Source: Aestuariivirga sp. (lineage in GTDB: Bacteria > Pseudomonadota > Alphaproteobacteria > Rhizobiales > Aestuariivirgaceae). Taken from it: 64,000 nt of DNA. The notes beneath the pieces are model-generated. The model ran no database searches and was not told the origin of the DNA. It saw only the letters and a list, made by a program, of their open reading frames with translations. How positions within the stretch are numbered: the first letter of the stretch is position 1; each line of letters opens with the position of its first letter. Of this stretch, positions 1 through 9,738 are shown piece by piece. The stretch covers positions 157,184 through 221,183 of the forward strand of contig NZ_JADCDA010000008.1 of assembly GCF_020252405.1 (NCBI RefSeq). The letters are read 5' to 3'. The translations under genes and the position numbers were made by a program.

Positions 1-681
1 AAGGGCCAGACGCTGTCCTTCGATTTCCTCAAGAAGGGGGCGCGCGCCTATATCGCCATTTCGGGCGGCATCGATGTACCCGCCGTGCTGGGCTCGCGCT
101 CCACCTACACGCTGGGTGCGCTGGGCGGTTTCAAGGGCCGCAAGATCGAGGCCGGCGACAAGCTGCCGGTGGGCAAGGGCCGGGGTGCGAAGGAAGGCCG
201 CGCCATTCCGGAAAAGCTGCGCCGCGCGCCGGGGGCTCCGGCGGAGCTCCGCATGCTGCCGGGCCTCTACTGGCACCGCATCACCGCGGATGCCGGCAAG
301 CATTTCTTCGAGGATATTTGGAAGGTGGCGCCGGAGGCGGACCGCATCGGCTATCGCTTCCGCGGCGGCCGCCCGCTGGAATTCGTTCCGCGCGAGCAGC
401 CCTTCGGGGCGGGCTCGGACCCCTCCAACATCGTCGATGCCTGCTACCCTTACGGCTCGATCCAGGTGCCGGGCGGCACGGAGCCGATCGTGCTCCACCG
501 CGACGCGGTGTCGGGCGGCGGCTATTTCATGGTGGGCACCGTGATCTCCGCCGACATGGACCTGATCGGGCAGCTGCAGCCCCACACGGCGGCGCGCTTC
601 GTCGAGGTGACCATGGCGCAGGCGCTGAAAGCGAGGCGCGACCAGGCGAAGCTCTACGACAGGCTCAAGGCATCGCTCTGA
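1..681 (+). CDS. Biotin-dependent carboxyltransferase / 5-oxoprolinase subunit C-like (KipA/PxpC, allophanate hydrolase subunit 2 family), 5'-truncated by window edge
   Basis: Open frame 1 from base 1; translated KGQTLSFDFLKKGARAYIAISGGIDVPAVLGSRSTYTLGALGGFKGRKIEAGDKL is characteristic of the family; directly upstream of HyuB/HyuA. Confidence 0.85.
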   Translation, partial: KGQTLSFDFLKKGARAYIAISGGIDVPAVLGSRSTYTLGALGGFKGRKIEAGDKLPVGKGRGAKEGRAIPEKLRRAPGAPAELRMLPGLYWHRITADAGKHFFEDIWKVAPEADRIGYRFRGGRPLEFVPREQPFGAGSDPSNIVDACYPYGSIQVPGGTEPIVLHRDAVSGGGYFMVGTVISADMDLIGQLQPHTAARFVEVTMAQALKARRDQAKLYDRLKASL

Positions 682-742
682 TGCAGTCAGCCGCCGGCAG
701 GATAGCGCCCCGTCCCGCACGCCCCGCAGAAGAGAGGACCGC

Positions 743-2563
743 ATGATGGCCAAACCGGCACGAAAACCGGCAGTGAGGAAACCGGCCGCGAAACAGCCCG
801 CCGCGGCCAAACCCAGAAAGCCGAAGGTGGACCCCATCACCCTCTCGGTGGTGCGCGGCGTGCTGGAAACCACCCAGCGCGAGATGACGCTGGCGCTGGA
901 AAAGACGGCGCGCTCCTCCGTGTTCAACCTCGCGCATGACTATTCCACCGCGCTGTTCAACGCCAAGCCGGAGATGATCCTGCAGGGCCAGGACATTCCG
1001 ATCCATCTCGGCTCGCTCATCCCCGCCATGAAGTCGGTCGCCAGGTTTTTCGAGGGCGACATTCACGAGGGCGACCTCATCCTCCACAACGACCCGGCCT
1101 TCGGCGGCAGCCACGCCATCGACACCTGCATGTATAAGCCGGTCTTCTACAAGGGCCGCCTCGTCTACTGGACGGTCTGCAAGGGCCATTTGACCGACAT
1201 CGGCGGCCCGGTGCCCGCGGGCTACAACCCGAACGCCAGGGAGATCTATGCCGAGTGCCTGCGCATTCCGCCGGTGAAGATCTGGGATCGCGGCAAACCG
1301 CGCCATGACGTGCTCAACATGATCCTCACCAACATGCGCGCGCGGCGCGACCAGGAGGGCGACTTCAACGCCTTGATCGGCGCCTGCCAGGTGGGCGAGC
1401 GCAATCTCATCGCCATGCTCGACAAGTATGGCGAGGAGACGGTGGATGCCTGCATCAACGAACTCCTCGACATGGCCGAACGCCACATGCGCGGCCTCAT
1501 CAGGACAGTGCCGGACGGCGCTTACGAGGGTGTCGCCATCCTCGAGGACGCGGGCCACGGCTTTGGAGATTTCGAGATCAAGGCAACGGTGACGATCAAG
1601 GGCGACAGCTGCCGCATCGCCATCTCGTCGCCGCCGCAGATTCCCTATTTCATCAACTCCTATGAGGGCAACTCGCATTCGGGCGTTTATTTGGGCCTCA
1701 TGATGTTTGCGGCCCTGCCGCCGCCCTACAACGAGGGCCTCTACCGCTGCGTCTCCGTCGATTTCGGGCCCAAGGGCACGATCTGCAATGCGCGGGAACC
1801 AGCGCCTCACATGAACTGCACCACCACGCCGATGGAAACTTTGACCGACGCCGTGCGGCTTGCCTTCGAGAAGGCCATGCCGTCCAGGGTGGCGGCCAGC
1901 TGGGGCCATGCCAATGGCCTCAACATTGCCGGCTGGGATTCGCGCACCAACGAGGAATTCGTGACCATGGTGCTCGCCACCATCATCTCGGGCGGCGGCG
2001 CCACGCCGCAGCAGGACGGCTGGCACGCGGTGGGGCCTGAATGCTGCTTCGGCGCGCTCACCAGCGGCGATGTGGAGCTGCTTGAATATTCCTATCCGAT
2101 CATCATCCACAGATATTCCCTGATGACCGACAGCGGCGGCGCGGGGAAATTCCGGGGCGGCTCCGGCACGGCCTGGGAGGTCGAGCCGCTCGACAGGGAA
2201 ATGCTGTGCATCGGCTTCGGCGAAGGCCGCCGCATCCCCGCCATGGGTGCCGCGGGGGCGGCCTCGAAGGATATCGACTCCAAGGTCGGCCGCGTGATGC
2301 TGACGCGCGGCGGCACGCGCGAGGTCAAGCGCACCAACATCATGGAGACGATCAAGCCCGGCGAGACCGTGACCAACATGAACCCGGGAGGCGGCGGTTA
2401 CGGCAACCCCCATGAACGCCCCATCGAAAAGGTGGTGTGGGACGTCAAGAACGGCCTTGTCTCGATCAGGGGCGCAAGGGAGGATTATGGCGTGGTGATC
2501 TCGAACCCGGAAACCCTCGATGTCGACATGGCCGCCACGCGGCGGCTGAGGTCGGCGGCGTAA
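743..2563 (+). CDS. Hydantoinase B/oxoprolinase family protein
   Basis: 606 aa; HNDPAFGGSHAIDTCMYKPVFY and C-terminal GGGGYGNPHERP motifs of the HyuB family. Confidence 0.92.
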   Translation: MMAKPARKPAVRKPAAKQPAAAKPRKPKVDPITLSVVRGVLETTQREMTLALEKTARSSVFNLAHDYSTALFNAKPEMILQGQDIPIHLGSLIPAMKSVARFFEGDIHEGDLILHNDPAFGGSHAIDTCMYKPVFYKGRLVYWTVCKGHLTDIGGPVPAGYNPNAREIYAECLRIPPVKIWDRGKPRHDVLNMILTNMRARRDQEGDFNALIGACQVGERNLIAMLDKYGEETVDACINELLDMAERHMRGLIRTVPDGAYEGVAILEDAGHGFGDFEIKATVTIKGDSCRIAISSPPQIPYFINSYEGNSHSGVYLGLMMFAALPPPYNEGLYRCVSVDFGPKGTICNAREPAPHMNCTTTPMETLTDAVRLAFEKAMPSRVAASWGHANGLNIAGWDSRTNEEFVTMVLATIISGGGATPQQDGWHAVGPECCFGALTSGDVELLEYSYPIIIHRYSLMTDSGGAGKFRGGSGTAWEVEPLDREMLCIGFGEGRRIPAMGAAGAASKDIDSKVGRVMLTRGGTREVKRTNIMETIKPGETVTNMNPGGGGYGNPHERPIEKVVWDVKNGLVSIRGAREDYGVVISNPETLDVDMAATRRLRSAA

Positions 2564-2583
2564 TCGGGAAGGGGGAACGGACC

Positions 2584-4668
2584 ATGCGCACCACCTATCG
2601 TCTGGGCATCGATGCAGGCGGCACCTTCACGGACTTCGTCGTCGCCAACCGCAACACCGGCGACGTCAAGCTGTTCAAGACGCTTTCGACCCCATCGGAC
2701 CCCACCAAGGCCATCGAGAACGGGCTGAAGCTGATCGCCGACGATTTCGGCATCGCGCCGCCGGATCTTGTCTCGGACTGCGATCTGTGCATCAACGGCA
2801 CCACCGTGGGCCTCAATGCGCTGATCACCCACCGCGGCGGCAAGACCGGCCTCATCTGCACGGCGGGCCATGAGGACTCGATCGAAATCCGCAATGGCCA
2901 CAAGGAAGACGGCTTCCGCTACGATCCGGAATATCCCGCCGCCACCATGCTGGCGCCGCGTTACCTGAGAAAGGGCGTGCGCGAGCGCGTGCTCTCCGAT
3001 GGCTCGGTGCGCGTCAGGATGGAAGACGGCGATGTGCGCGCGGCCTGCGAGGTCTTCGCCAGGGAAGGTGTCGAAACCGTCGCCATCTCCTTCGTCTGGT
3101 CGGTGCTGAACCCGGAGCATGAGCGCCGCGCCGCCGAAATCGTCCGCAAGATGTTGCCGGACGTCATTCTCACGGTCGGCTCCGAGCTCTATCCGCAGGT
3201 GCGCGAATACACCCGCACCTCGACGGCGGTGGTGAATGCCTATCTCGCTCCCGTCATGCGCAAATATGTCAAGGCGGTGGATGGCTATTTCCGCTCGCTG
3301 GGGGCGAAGCAGCCGGTGCGCTACTTCCAGTCCAACGGCGGCCTTGCCATCGGCCAGGCGATGACGGACCGTTCCGTCTATGCCATCAACTCAGGCCCCG
3401 CGTCAGCACCGCAGGCGGGCCTTTACGTTTCGGCACCCTTCAGGAAGAAGAACGTGATCACGGTCGACATGGGCGGCACCTCCTTCGACATCACGCTGAC
3501 CAAGGACGGCCAGACCAACCTCAACAAGAATATCGACTTCCTGCGCTACCGGATCGGCGTGCCGATCATCCAGGTTGAAACGCTTGGCGCCGGCGGTGGT
3601 TCGGTCGGCTGGATCGATTCGCTGGGCCTCATCCAGGTCGGGCCGCAGTCGGCGGGCTCCGAGCCAGGCCCCGCCTGCTACGGCCGGGGCGGCAGGGAGC
3701 CCACGACGTCGGACGCCAATCTCGTGCTGGGCTATCTCAACCCTGACGGCCTCCTGGGCGGCAAGCTGCCGCTTGATCTCGGGAAGGCGAAGGAGGCGAT
3801 CAGGATCAAGGTGGCGGACAAGCTCGGCATCACGGTCGAGCGCGCGGCCTATGGCATGTACACCATCGTCAACAACAACATGGTGAACGGCATCCGCCGC
3901 GTTTCGGTGGAGCGCGGCTATGACCCGCGCGACTTCGTGCTGGTGGGAGCGGGCGGCGCCACCGCCGCGCACATCACCGCACTCGCCCGCGAGATGGGGA
4001 TCGACACCATCATCCTGCCGAAGCTCGCCTCCGGCCTCTGCGCCTTCGGCCAGATCATCTCGGACGTGAAGTATAATTACATGGCCACGGCGCCCTTGAG
4101 GCTCGACAATGCCGCCGCCTGCAAGCGCATCGACACGCTGTTCGGCGAGATCGAGAAGCAGGGCGTGGCGCATCTGAAGGCTGACGGCTTCAAGGCCGGC
4201 CAGATCGGCGTGAAGCGCAGCCTCGACATGCGCTATGTCGGCCAGGTGCATGAATGCACGGTGGACATCGGCACATTCCCGATCAACGAAAAGACCATCG
4301 GGAAGGTGAAGGACGCCTTCCACCGCCGCCACGAGGAGCTCTATACCTATTCCGAGCGCCACAATGCGGTGGAGGTGGTGAATATCGAATCCACGCTTTA
4401 TGGCCGCATCGACAAGCCCAAGGCGCCGAAGCTGAAGACGGGAACGCCTGTTTCCAAGGCGCTGAAGGGCCACCGCAAGGCGATCTTCGAGGCGTCGGGA
4501 AAATCAACCAGGACGCCGATCTATGATGGCGCCAGGCTGGGCGCGGGCGCGCGCCTCCCGGGTCCCGCCATCATCGAGGAGGTGACGACCACCATCGTCA
4601 TCGAGCCGGGCTGGACCGCGACGCTCGATGCCAGCGGCTCCTACGTCATCACGCGCAAGAAGAAGTAA
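2584..4668 (+). CDS. Hydantoinase/oxoprolinase family protein (HyuA-like, ATP-dependent)
   Basis: Start ATG 2584 with YRLGIDAGGTFTDFVV ATP-binding motif; internal VDMGGTSFDI. Confidence 0.92.
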   Translation: MRTTYRLGIDAGGTFTDFVVANRNTGDVKLFKTLSTPSDPTKAIENGLKLIADDFGIAPPDLVSDCDLCINGTTVGLNALITHRGGKTGLICTAGHEDSIEIRNGHKEDGFRYDPEYPAATMLAPRYLRKGVRERVLSDGSVRVRMEDGDVRAACEVFAREGVETVAISFVWSVLNPEHERRAAEIVRKMLPDVILTVGSELYPQVREYTRTSTAVVNAYLAPVMRKYVKAVDGYFRSLGAKQPVRYFQSNGGLAIGQAMTDRSVYAINSGPASAPQAGLYVSAPFRKKNVITVDMGGTSFDITLTKDGQTNLNKNIDFLRYRIGVPIIQVETLGAGGGSVGWIDSLGLIQVGPQSAGSEPGPACYGRGGREPTTSDANLVLGYLNPDGLLGGKLPLDLGKAKEAIRIKVADKLGITVERAAYGMYTIVNNNMVNGIRRVSVERGYDPRDFVLVGAGGATAAHITALAREMGIDTIILPKLASGLCAFGQIISDVKYNYMATAPLRLDNAAACKRIDTLFGEIEKQGVAHLKADGFKAGQIGVKRSLDMRYVGQVHECTVDIGTFPINEKTIGKVKDAFHRRHEELYTYSERHNAVEVVNIESTLYGRIDKPKAPKLKTGTPVSKALKGHRKAIFEASGKSTRTPIYDGARLGAGARLPGPAIIEEVTTTIVIEPGWTATLDASGSYVITRKKK

Positions 4669-4677
4669 CCGGGGGTC

Positions 4678-5421
4678 ATGGTCCAGTCGCTGTCCGCATC
4701 GGACGTTTCCGTTTCCTTCGAGGGGCTCCGCGCCCTCTCGAACGTGACGCTGGACGTGCCGCGCGGGCAGGTGACGGGCCTGATCGGGCCCAATGGCGCG
4801 GGCAAGACCACGCTCGTCAACGTGCTCACCGGCTTCCAGAAGCCGGCCGGCGGAACGGTGAGCCTCGATGGCGAGAGCATCGGCGGCGTTCCGCCCCACC
4901 AGGTGCGGCGGAAGGGCATTGCCCGGACCTTCCAGTCGGGCCGGCTCTTTGCCGATCTCTCGGTGCTCGACAATCTGGAGGTGACGGGGGTTGGCCTCGG
5001 CCTCTCCCGCCGCGAGGCCGCGAGGAAGGCGGACCGGATGCTGGAGTGGATCGGCATCCCGCACCTGGCCGAGCGCGCCGCGGGCGGGCTTCCCTATACG
5101 GATGAACGCCGCGCCGCCATCGGCCGCGCGCTGATGCTGGGGCCGAAATACCTGCTCCTCGACGAGCCCGCCGCCGGAATGTCGGCGGACGAGGCCAATG
5201 ATCTCGCAGCGCTGATCCGCCGTGTTGTCGCCGAGGTCAAGTGCGGCGTTCTTCTCATCGAACACAATATCGGCCTGGTGCTCACCGTCTGCGACCATAT
5301 CCATGTTCTGGACTCCGGCGAGGTGATCGAGGCCGGGCCGCCCGCCTCGATCAAGGCGTCCGAGCGCGTGCGCCATGCCTATATGGGCACCCAGGCCGAA
5401 GCGGAAGGAGCGGTGCTGTGA
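4678..5421 (+). CDS. livG: Branched-chain amino acid-type ABC transporter ATP-binding protein (LivG-like)
   Basis: Walker A GPNGAGKTT, Walker B YLLLDEPAAGM; LivG-type C-terminus. Confidence 0.85.
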   Translation: MVQSLSASDVSVSFEGLRALSNVTLDVPRGQVTGLIGPNGAGKTTLVNVLTGFQKPAGGTVSLDGESIGGVPPHQVRRKGIARTFQSGRLFADLSVLDNLEVTGVGLGLSRREAARKADRMLEWIGIPHLAERAAGGLPYTDERRAAIGRALMLGPKYLLLDEPAAGMSADEANDLAALIRRVVAEVKCGVLLIEHNIGLVLTVCDHIHVLDSGEVIEAGPPASIKASERVRHAYMGTQAEAEGAVL

Positions 5422-6140
5422 GCCTTCTCTCCGTCGAGAATATCTCCGTCCGCTATGGCCAGCTCACCGCGCTGCGCAAGGCCTCGATCAAGGTCGACGA
5501 GGGCGAGACGTTGTTCGTGACCGGCCCCAATGGCGCGGGCAAGTCGACGCTGCTCAAGGCCATCGCCGGCGCCGTTGCCCCGCGCGAGGGCTTCATCCGG
5601 TTCGCCGGGCGGCAGATTGCCGGCAGGGCGCCGGAGGATATCGCGCGGCTCGGCTTCTCCATGGTGCCGGAAGGCCGCGACGTGTTCGGCGGCCTCACCA
5701 TCGAGGAGAATCTGCGGCTTGGCGCCGGCATGCGCGCCGACAAGGACCAGGCGGCGAAGGATTTGGAGCAGGTCTATTCCGTCTTTCCCATCCTCAGGGA
5801 CCGCAAGGACCGGCAGGCGGGCGTGCTTTCGGGCGGCCAGCAGCAGATGCTGGCGATCGGCCGCGCCCTGATGGCGGGCCCCCGCCTCATCGCCATCGAC
5901 GAGCCGTCGCTGGGCCTCGCCCCCAAGGTTATCGACGATGTCTATGCAACCCTCGTCCGCCTGCGCGACAGCCGCGGCCTCACGCTGCTCATCGTCGAGC
6001 AGAGCGCCACGCGGGCAAGCCTCACCGGCGGCCGCATGGTGCTGATGCGCTCCGGCGGGGTGGCGCTCGAAGGCGACGCGCGCGAACTCGTCAGGGGCGA
6101 TGCGCTGCGCCAGGCCTATTTCGGCTATGGGGAGCATTGA
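5418..6140 (+). CDS. livF: Branched-chain amino acid-type ABC transporter ATP-binding protein (LivF-like)
   Basis: GTG start 5418 overlaps previous stop (GTGA); GPNGAGKSTLLKAI, LSGGQQQMLAIGRALM, DEPSLGLAP. Confidence 0.87.
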   Translation: MSLLSVENISVRYGQLTALRKASIKVDEGETLFVTGPNGAGKSTLLKAIAGAVAPREGFIRFAGRQIAGRAPEDIARLGFSMVPEGRDVFGGLTIEENLRLGAGMRADKDQAAKDLEQVYSVFPILRDRKDRQAGVLSGGQQQMLAIGRALMAGPRLIAIDEPSLGLAPKVIDDVYATLVRLRDSRGLTLLIVEQSATRASLTGGRMVLMRSGGVALEGDARELVRGDALRQAYFGYGEH

Positions 6141-6141
6141 G

Positions 6142-7056
6142 ATGACGGCGCTGCTCCAGATCCTCTTCGATGCGCTGAGCCTCGGCAGCCTCTATGCGCT
6201 GGGTGCGCTCGGCATCGCGCTGATCTTCGGCGTCATGCGGCTCGTCAACTTCGCCCATGGCGACTACATCGCCTTCTGCGTCTTCGCCATGCTGTGGCCG
6301 TCGATCGACGCCGCCGCCATCGTTTTCGCCGGCAACCTGCCGACCGTCATTCTCGTGCCCTTCATCCTCGCGGTGGGGGCGGGGCTGTCGGTCCTCTCCG
6401 AGATCGTGGTGTTCCGCCGCTTCCGCAACGCCAATCCCGCCACCATGATGATCGCCTCCTTCGCGCTGGGCTTCGTCATCAAATATTTCCTGCTGATGCT
6501 CTATTCGAGCCGCCCGAAGTCGATCGACCTGTGGTCCAACCTCACCCGGCAGATCGAGATCGCCGGCGCGCGCATCCCGCCCCTGCAGGTCATCACCATC
6601 GGCGTCACCATCGTCATCCTCATCGCCCTCACCGCCTTCCTGAAGCGCACCCGCTTCGGCCTCGAGATGCGCGCCGCGGCGGAGAACTTCACCATGGCGC
6701 GCATGCTGGGCGTCAGGGCGAACCGCGTCATCATGCTGGCCTTCGCGGTCAGCGGCATGCTGGCCGCCGCGGTCGGCCTCATCCTCGTCACCCAGACGGG
6801 CACCGTCGATATCCAGATGGGCGCCAACTTGATGCTGGTCGCTTTTGTCGCCACCGTCATCGGCGGGCTGGGCAGCCTGCCCGGCGCGGTGCTGGCGGGC
6901 TATCTCATCGGCGCGGCCACCGTCATCATGCAGGTTGTCCTGCCGCCGGACGCGCGGCCCTTCCGCGATGCCTTCGTCTATGGCGCGGTCATCGTCATGC
7001 TCATCTGGCGGCCGAACGGTTTGTTCGCCTCCAGGGCCGCAAAGCAGAGAGTGTGA
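6142..7056 (+). CDS. livH: Branched-chain amino acid-type ABC transporter permease (LivH-like)
   Basis: LGALGIALIFGVMRLVNFAHGD; hydrophobic permease. Confidence 0.87.
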   Translation: MTALLQILFDALSLGSLYALGALGIALIFGVMRLVNFAHGDYIAFCVFAMLWPSIDAAAIVFAGNLPTVILVPFILAVGAGLSVLSEIVVFRRFRNANPATMMIASFALGFVIKYFLLMLYSSRPKSIDLWSNLTRQIEIAGARIPPLQVITIGVTIVILIALTAFLKRTRFGLEMRAAAENFTMARMLGVRANRVIMLAFAVSGMLAAAVGLILVTQTGTVDIQMGANLMLVAFVATVIGGLGSLPGAVLAGYLIGAATVIMQVVLPPDARPFRDAFVYGAVIVMLIWRPNGLFASRAAKQRV

Positions 7057-7058
7057 GC

Positions 7059-8129
7059 ATGGCCGGCCGCCCCTCGATCCTCGCCCGCACCTGGACCACG
7101 CCGGTCATCCTCATCATCATCCTCGCCGCGCTGCAGCTTGCGGCGTTGGCGGTGGGTTCGGGGCCGTTCAACCAGACCATCATCGAAATCTTCATCCGCG
7201 TGGTGCTGGTGGTGGGGCTCTATGTCTTCATCGGCAATTCCGGCGTCATCAGCTTTGGCCACATCGGCTTCACCTGCCTCGGCGCCTATATGACGGCCTG
7301 GCTCACCATGCTGCCAGCCATCAAGAAGTCGAAGCTCAAGGGCCTGCCCGACATCATCCTCGACAACAAGCTGGCCTATGGCTGGGGCCTGCTGGCCGCG
7401 GTGATCTTCGCGGGCCTTGCCGCCTTTGTCGCCGGCAAGGTGCTGATGCGGCTTTCTGGCATCGCCGCCTCGATCGCCACCTTCGCGGTGCTGGCCGTGA
7501 TCATCCAGGTCTATTCCAACTGGGACAGCGTCACGGGGGCGCAAAGCTCCGTCGTCGGCATCCCCATCGTGCGCGTGGTCTGGCCCTATTTCCTCTGCGC
7601 CGGCGCGGCGGTGCTGGTGGCCTATGCCCACCAGATCTCGCGTTCGGGCCTGGCGCTCCGCGCGGCGCGCGACGAGGCCACGGCGGCGGCCGCCTCGGGC
7701 GTCGACATCCCGCGCGAGCGGCTCGTCGCCTTCACCATTTCGGGCGGCATCATGGGCCTCGGCGGCGCGCTGTTTGCCCATTCGGTGGGCGTCGTGACGC
7801 CCGACACCTTCTATCTCGGCCTCACCTTCATCACGCTCTCGATGCTCGTGGTCGGCGGCATGAATTCGCTGTCGGGCGCGGTGCTGGGCGTCGTCATCCT
7901 CTCCATCATCATCCAGCTCCTGCGCTGGATGGAGAAGGGAGTGGATATCGGCGGCGCCAGCTTCGCCCTGCCGCTGGGCGTGCAGGAAATCGCCATCGGC
8001 GCCGTCATGATCGTGATACTGATGTACCGGCCCGCCGGCCTCACGCGGAACCGTGAGCTGGTCTGGCCGCCGCGCAAGCTTTCGCCGGAGGGCAGGCCAG
8101 CTGCCCCGGCGGATGGGAAGACTGCATAA
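7059..8129 (+). CDS. livM: Branched-chain amino acid-type ABC transporter permease (LivM-like)
   Basis: FGHIGFTCLGAYMTAW; AARDEATAAAASGVD and GGMNSLSGAVLG motifs; ATG 7059 in frame. Confidence 0.87.
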   Translation: MAGRPSILARTWTTPVILIIILAALQLAALAVGSGPFNQTIIEIFIRVVLVVGLYVFIGNSGVISFGHIGFTCLGAYMTAWLTMLPAIKKSKLKGLPDIILDNKLAYGWGLLAAVIFAGLAAFVAGKVLMRLSGIAASIATFAVLAVIIQVYSNWDSVTGAQSSVVGIPIVRVVWPYFLCAGAAVLVAYAHQISRSGLALRAARDEATAAAASGVDIPRERLVAFTISGGIMGLGGALFAHSVGVVTPDTFYLGLTFITLSMLVVGGMNSLSGAVLGVVILSIIIQLLRWMEKGVDIGGASFALPLGVQEIAIGAVMIVILMYRPAGLTRNRELVWPPRKLSPEGRPAAPADGKTA

Positions 8130-8148
8130 ACTCAAAAGGAGGACGTCA

Positions 8149-9345
8149 ATGAAGAGCTTTCTGCAACTGGGACTGGGCGCCGCGCTTGGCGCGCTGATGC
8201 TCGCGGCGCCGGCGGCCATGGCCGCCGGCGACAAGATCGTCGTGGGCTTCGCCACGGCGCAATCGGGCTTCATGCAGGCTTATGACAAGCCCGCGGAAGA
8301 TGCCGCCCGCATCCGCATCGATGAGATCAACAAGGCCGGCGGCCTGCTCGGCAAGCAGATCGAGATCGTCGCCGCCGACACCAAGACCGACCGCGCCGAG
8401 GGCGCCAAGGCCGGCCTCGAGGTGATCGACAAGGGCGCCGACCTGGTGGTCGTCTCCTGCGACTATGACTTCGGCGCGCCGGCGGCGCTCGCCGCGGAAG
8501 CCGCGGGCAAGGTCTCCTTCTTCCTCTGCGCCGAATCGGTCAAGGCCGGCATTCAGGGCGTGGGCCCGCATTCCTTCTCGGCCTCGGTGCTCGCGGCAGT
8601 GCAGGGCGCCACCATGGCGGAATGGGCCTATAACAAGAAGAACGCCCGCACCTTCTACCGCCTGCTCGACACGTGGACCGAGTATAACAAGGGCATCTGC
8701 GACGGCTTCGACTGGCAATTGCCGAAGCTGAAGGATGCCAGGCTCGTTGGCGAGGACACCTTCAAGAACGATGACGCCTCGATCGCGGCGCAGATCACCC
8801 GCATCAAGAGCCTGCCGCAGGAGCCGGACGCCATCATGCTCTGCACCATGATGCCGGGCGGCGTTTCGGCCGTGAAGCAGATCCGCGCCGCCGGCATCAA
8901 GTCGATGATCCTCAACGGCTCCGGCATGTCCGGCAGCTACTGGCTCTCGGCCACGCCGGATCTCTCGAACTTCTTCGTGCCCGACCAGGGCTCGGTCCAT
9001 GGCGATGACCCGAACCCCAAGGTCAACGAGTTCAACGCCATGTACAAGGCGGCAACGGGCTCCGATCCGTCCAGCCAGTATGTTTATCCGGGCTATGTGA
9101 TGATCGACGTCTGGGCCAAGGCCGTCGAGCGCGCCAAGTCGACCGACGCCGATGCGGTCGTGGCCGAACTCGAGAAGATGAAGGACGAGCCGACCCTCTT
9201 TGGTCCGCGCACCTTCACGGCCGAACTGCATCACCAGAACAAGGGCCGCTACCTGATCACCGCCGTCGAAAACGGCAAGGCCCGTGTGGTGGACGAGTGG
9301 ACGATCTCGGAGCCGATCCCGGTCGACTATCTCGCCAGCAAGTAA
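8149..9345 (+). CDS. ABC transporter substrate-binding protein (periplasmic binding protein type 1, LivK-like)
   Basis: AAGGAGG ribosome-binding site before ATG 8149; signal peptide; IDEINKAGGLLGKQIEIVAADTKTD. Confidence 0.88.
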   Translation: MKSFLQLGLGAALGALMLAAPAAMAAGDKIVVGFATAQSGFMQAYDKPAEDAARIRIDEINKAGGLLGKQIEIVAADTKTDRAEGAKAGLEVIDKGADLVVVSCDYDFGAPAALAAEAAGKVSFFLCAESVKAGIQGVGPHSFSASVLAAVQGATMAEWAYNKKNARTFYRLLDTWTEYNKGICDGFDWQLPKLKDARLVGEDTFKNDDASIAAQITRIKSLPQEPDAIMLCTMMPGGVSAVKQIRAAGIKSMILNGSGMSGSYWLSATPDLSNFFVPDQGSVHGDDPNPKVNEFNAMYKAATGSDPSSQYVYPGYVMIDVWAKAVERAKSTDADAVVAELEKMKDEPTLFGPRTFTAELHHQNKGRYLITAVENGKARVVDEWTISEPIPVDYLASK

Positions 9346-9395
9346 GCCCGCACAATCAAGCGAGGCGGCCGCCCGGGCGGCCGTCTTGCCTTCGG

Positions 9396-9496
9396 CGCAT
9401 GTTCCGTTCAGGCGGAACCGCCTGGACGGAACACGCGCCAGATCAAAAGCCTGAGCATGATCTTATCGGAAAACCGGTTCCACTTTTGCGGATCAT
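9396..9496 (-). repeat. Dispersed palindromic intergenic repeat A, copy 1 (RIME-like)
   Basis: Near-perfect inverted arms GTTCCGTTCAGGCGG/CCGCCTGGACGGAAC plus AAAACCGGTTCCACTTTTGCGGATCAT; reverse complement recurs at 11494-11598 and 51637-51740. Confidence 0.8.
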
Positions 9497-9738
9497 ACTC
9501 TAACATAAGCCCATGCGGGCACGTCGAAAACTTTCGCCATGCTGACCGGCATCGGAGCCGCCCTGCCGAGCCAGAGCCTGACGCCGGAGCGCATCATGCT
9601 GAACCTGCCGCGCTTTTCGGCGCGCGAGGGAGTGGCCCATGAGATGCCGTCCTGTCTTGACGGATCAACAGCCATACGCATCCGCCGGTGCGGGGGCCTG
9701 GGCCCGGAGACCATGGTGACCGTCAGGAAGGAAAGCAC

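Noticed and set aside
9366-9383. Palindrome CGGCCGCCCGGGCGGCCG after the binding-protein gene as a rho-independent terminator
   Set aside because: Strong inverted repeat but no convincing T-tract follows (TCTTGCC); termination function not supported.
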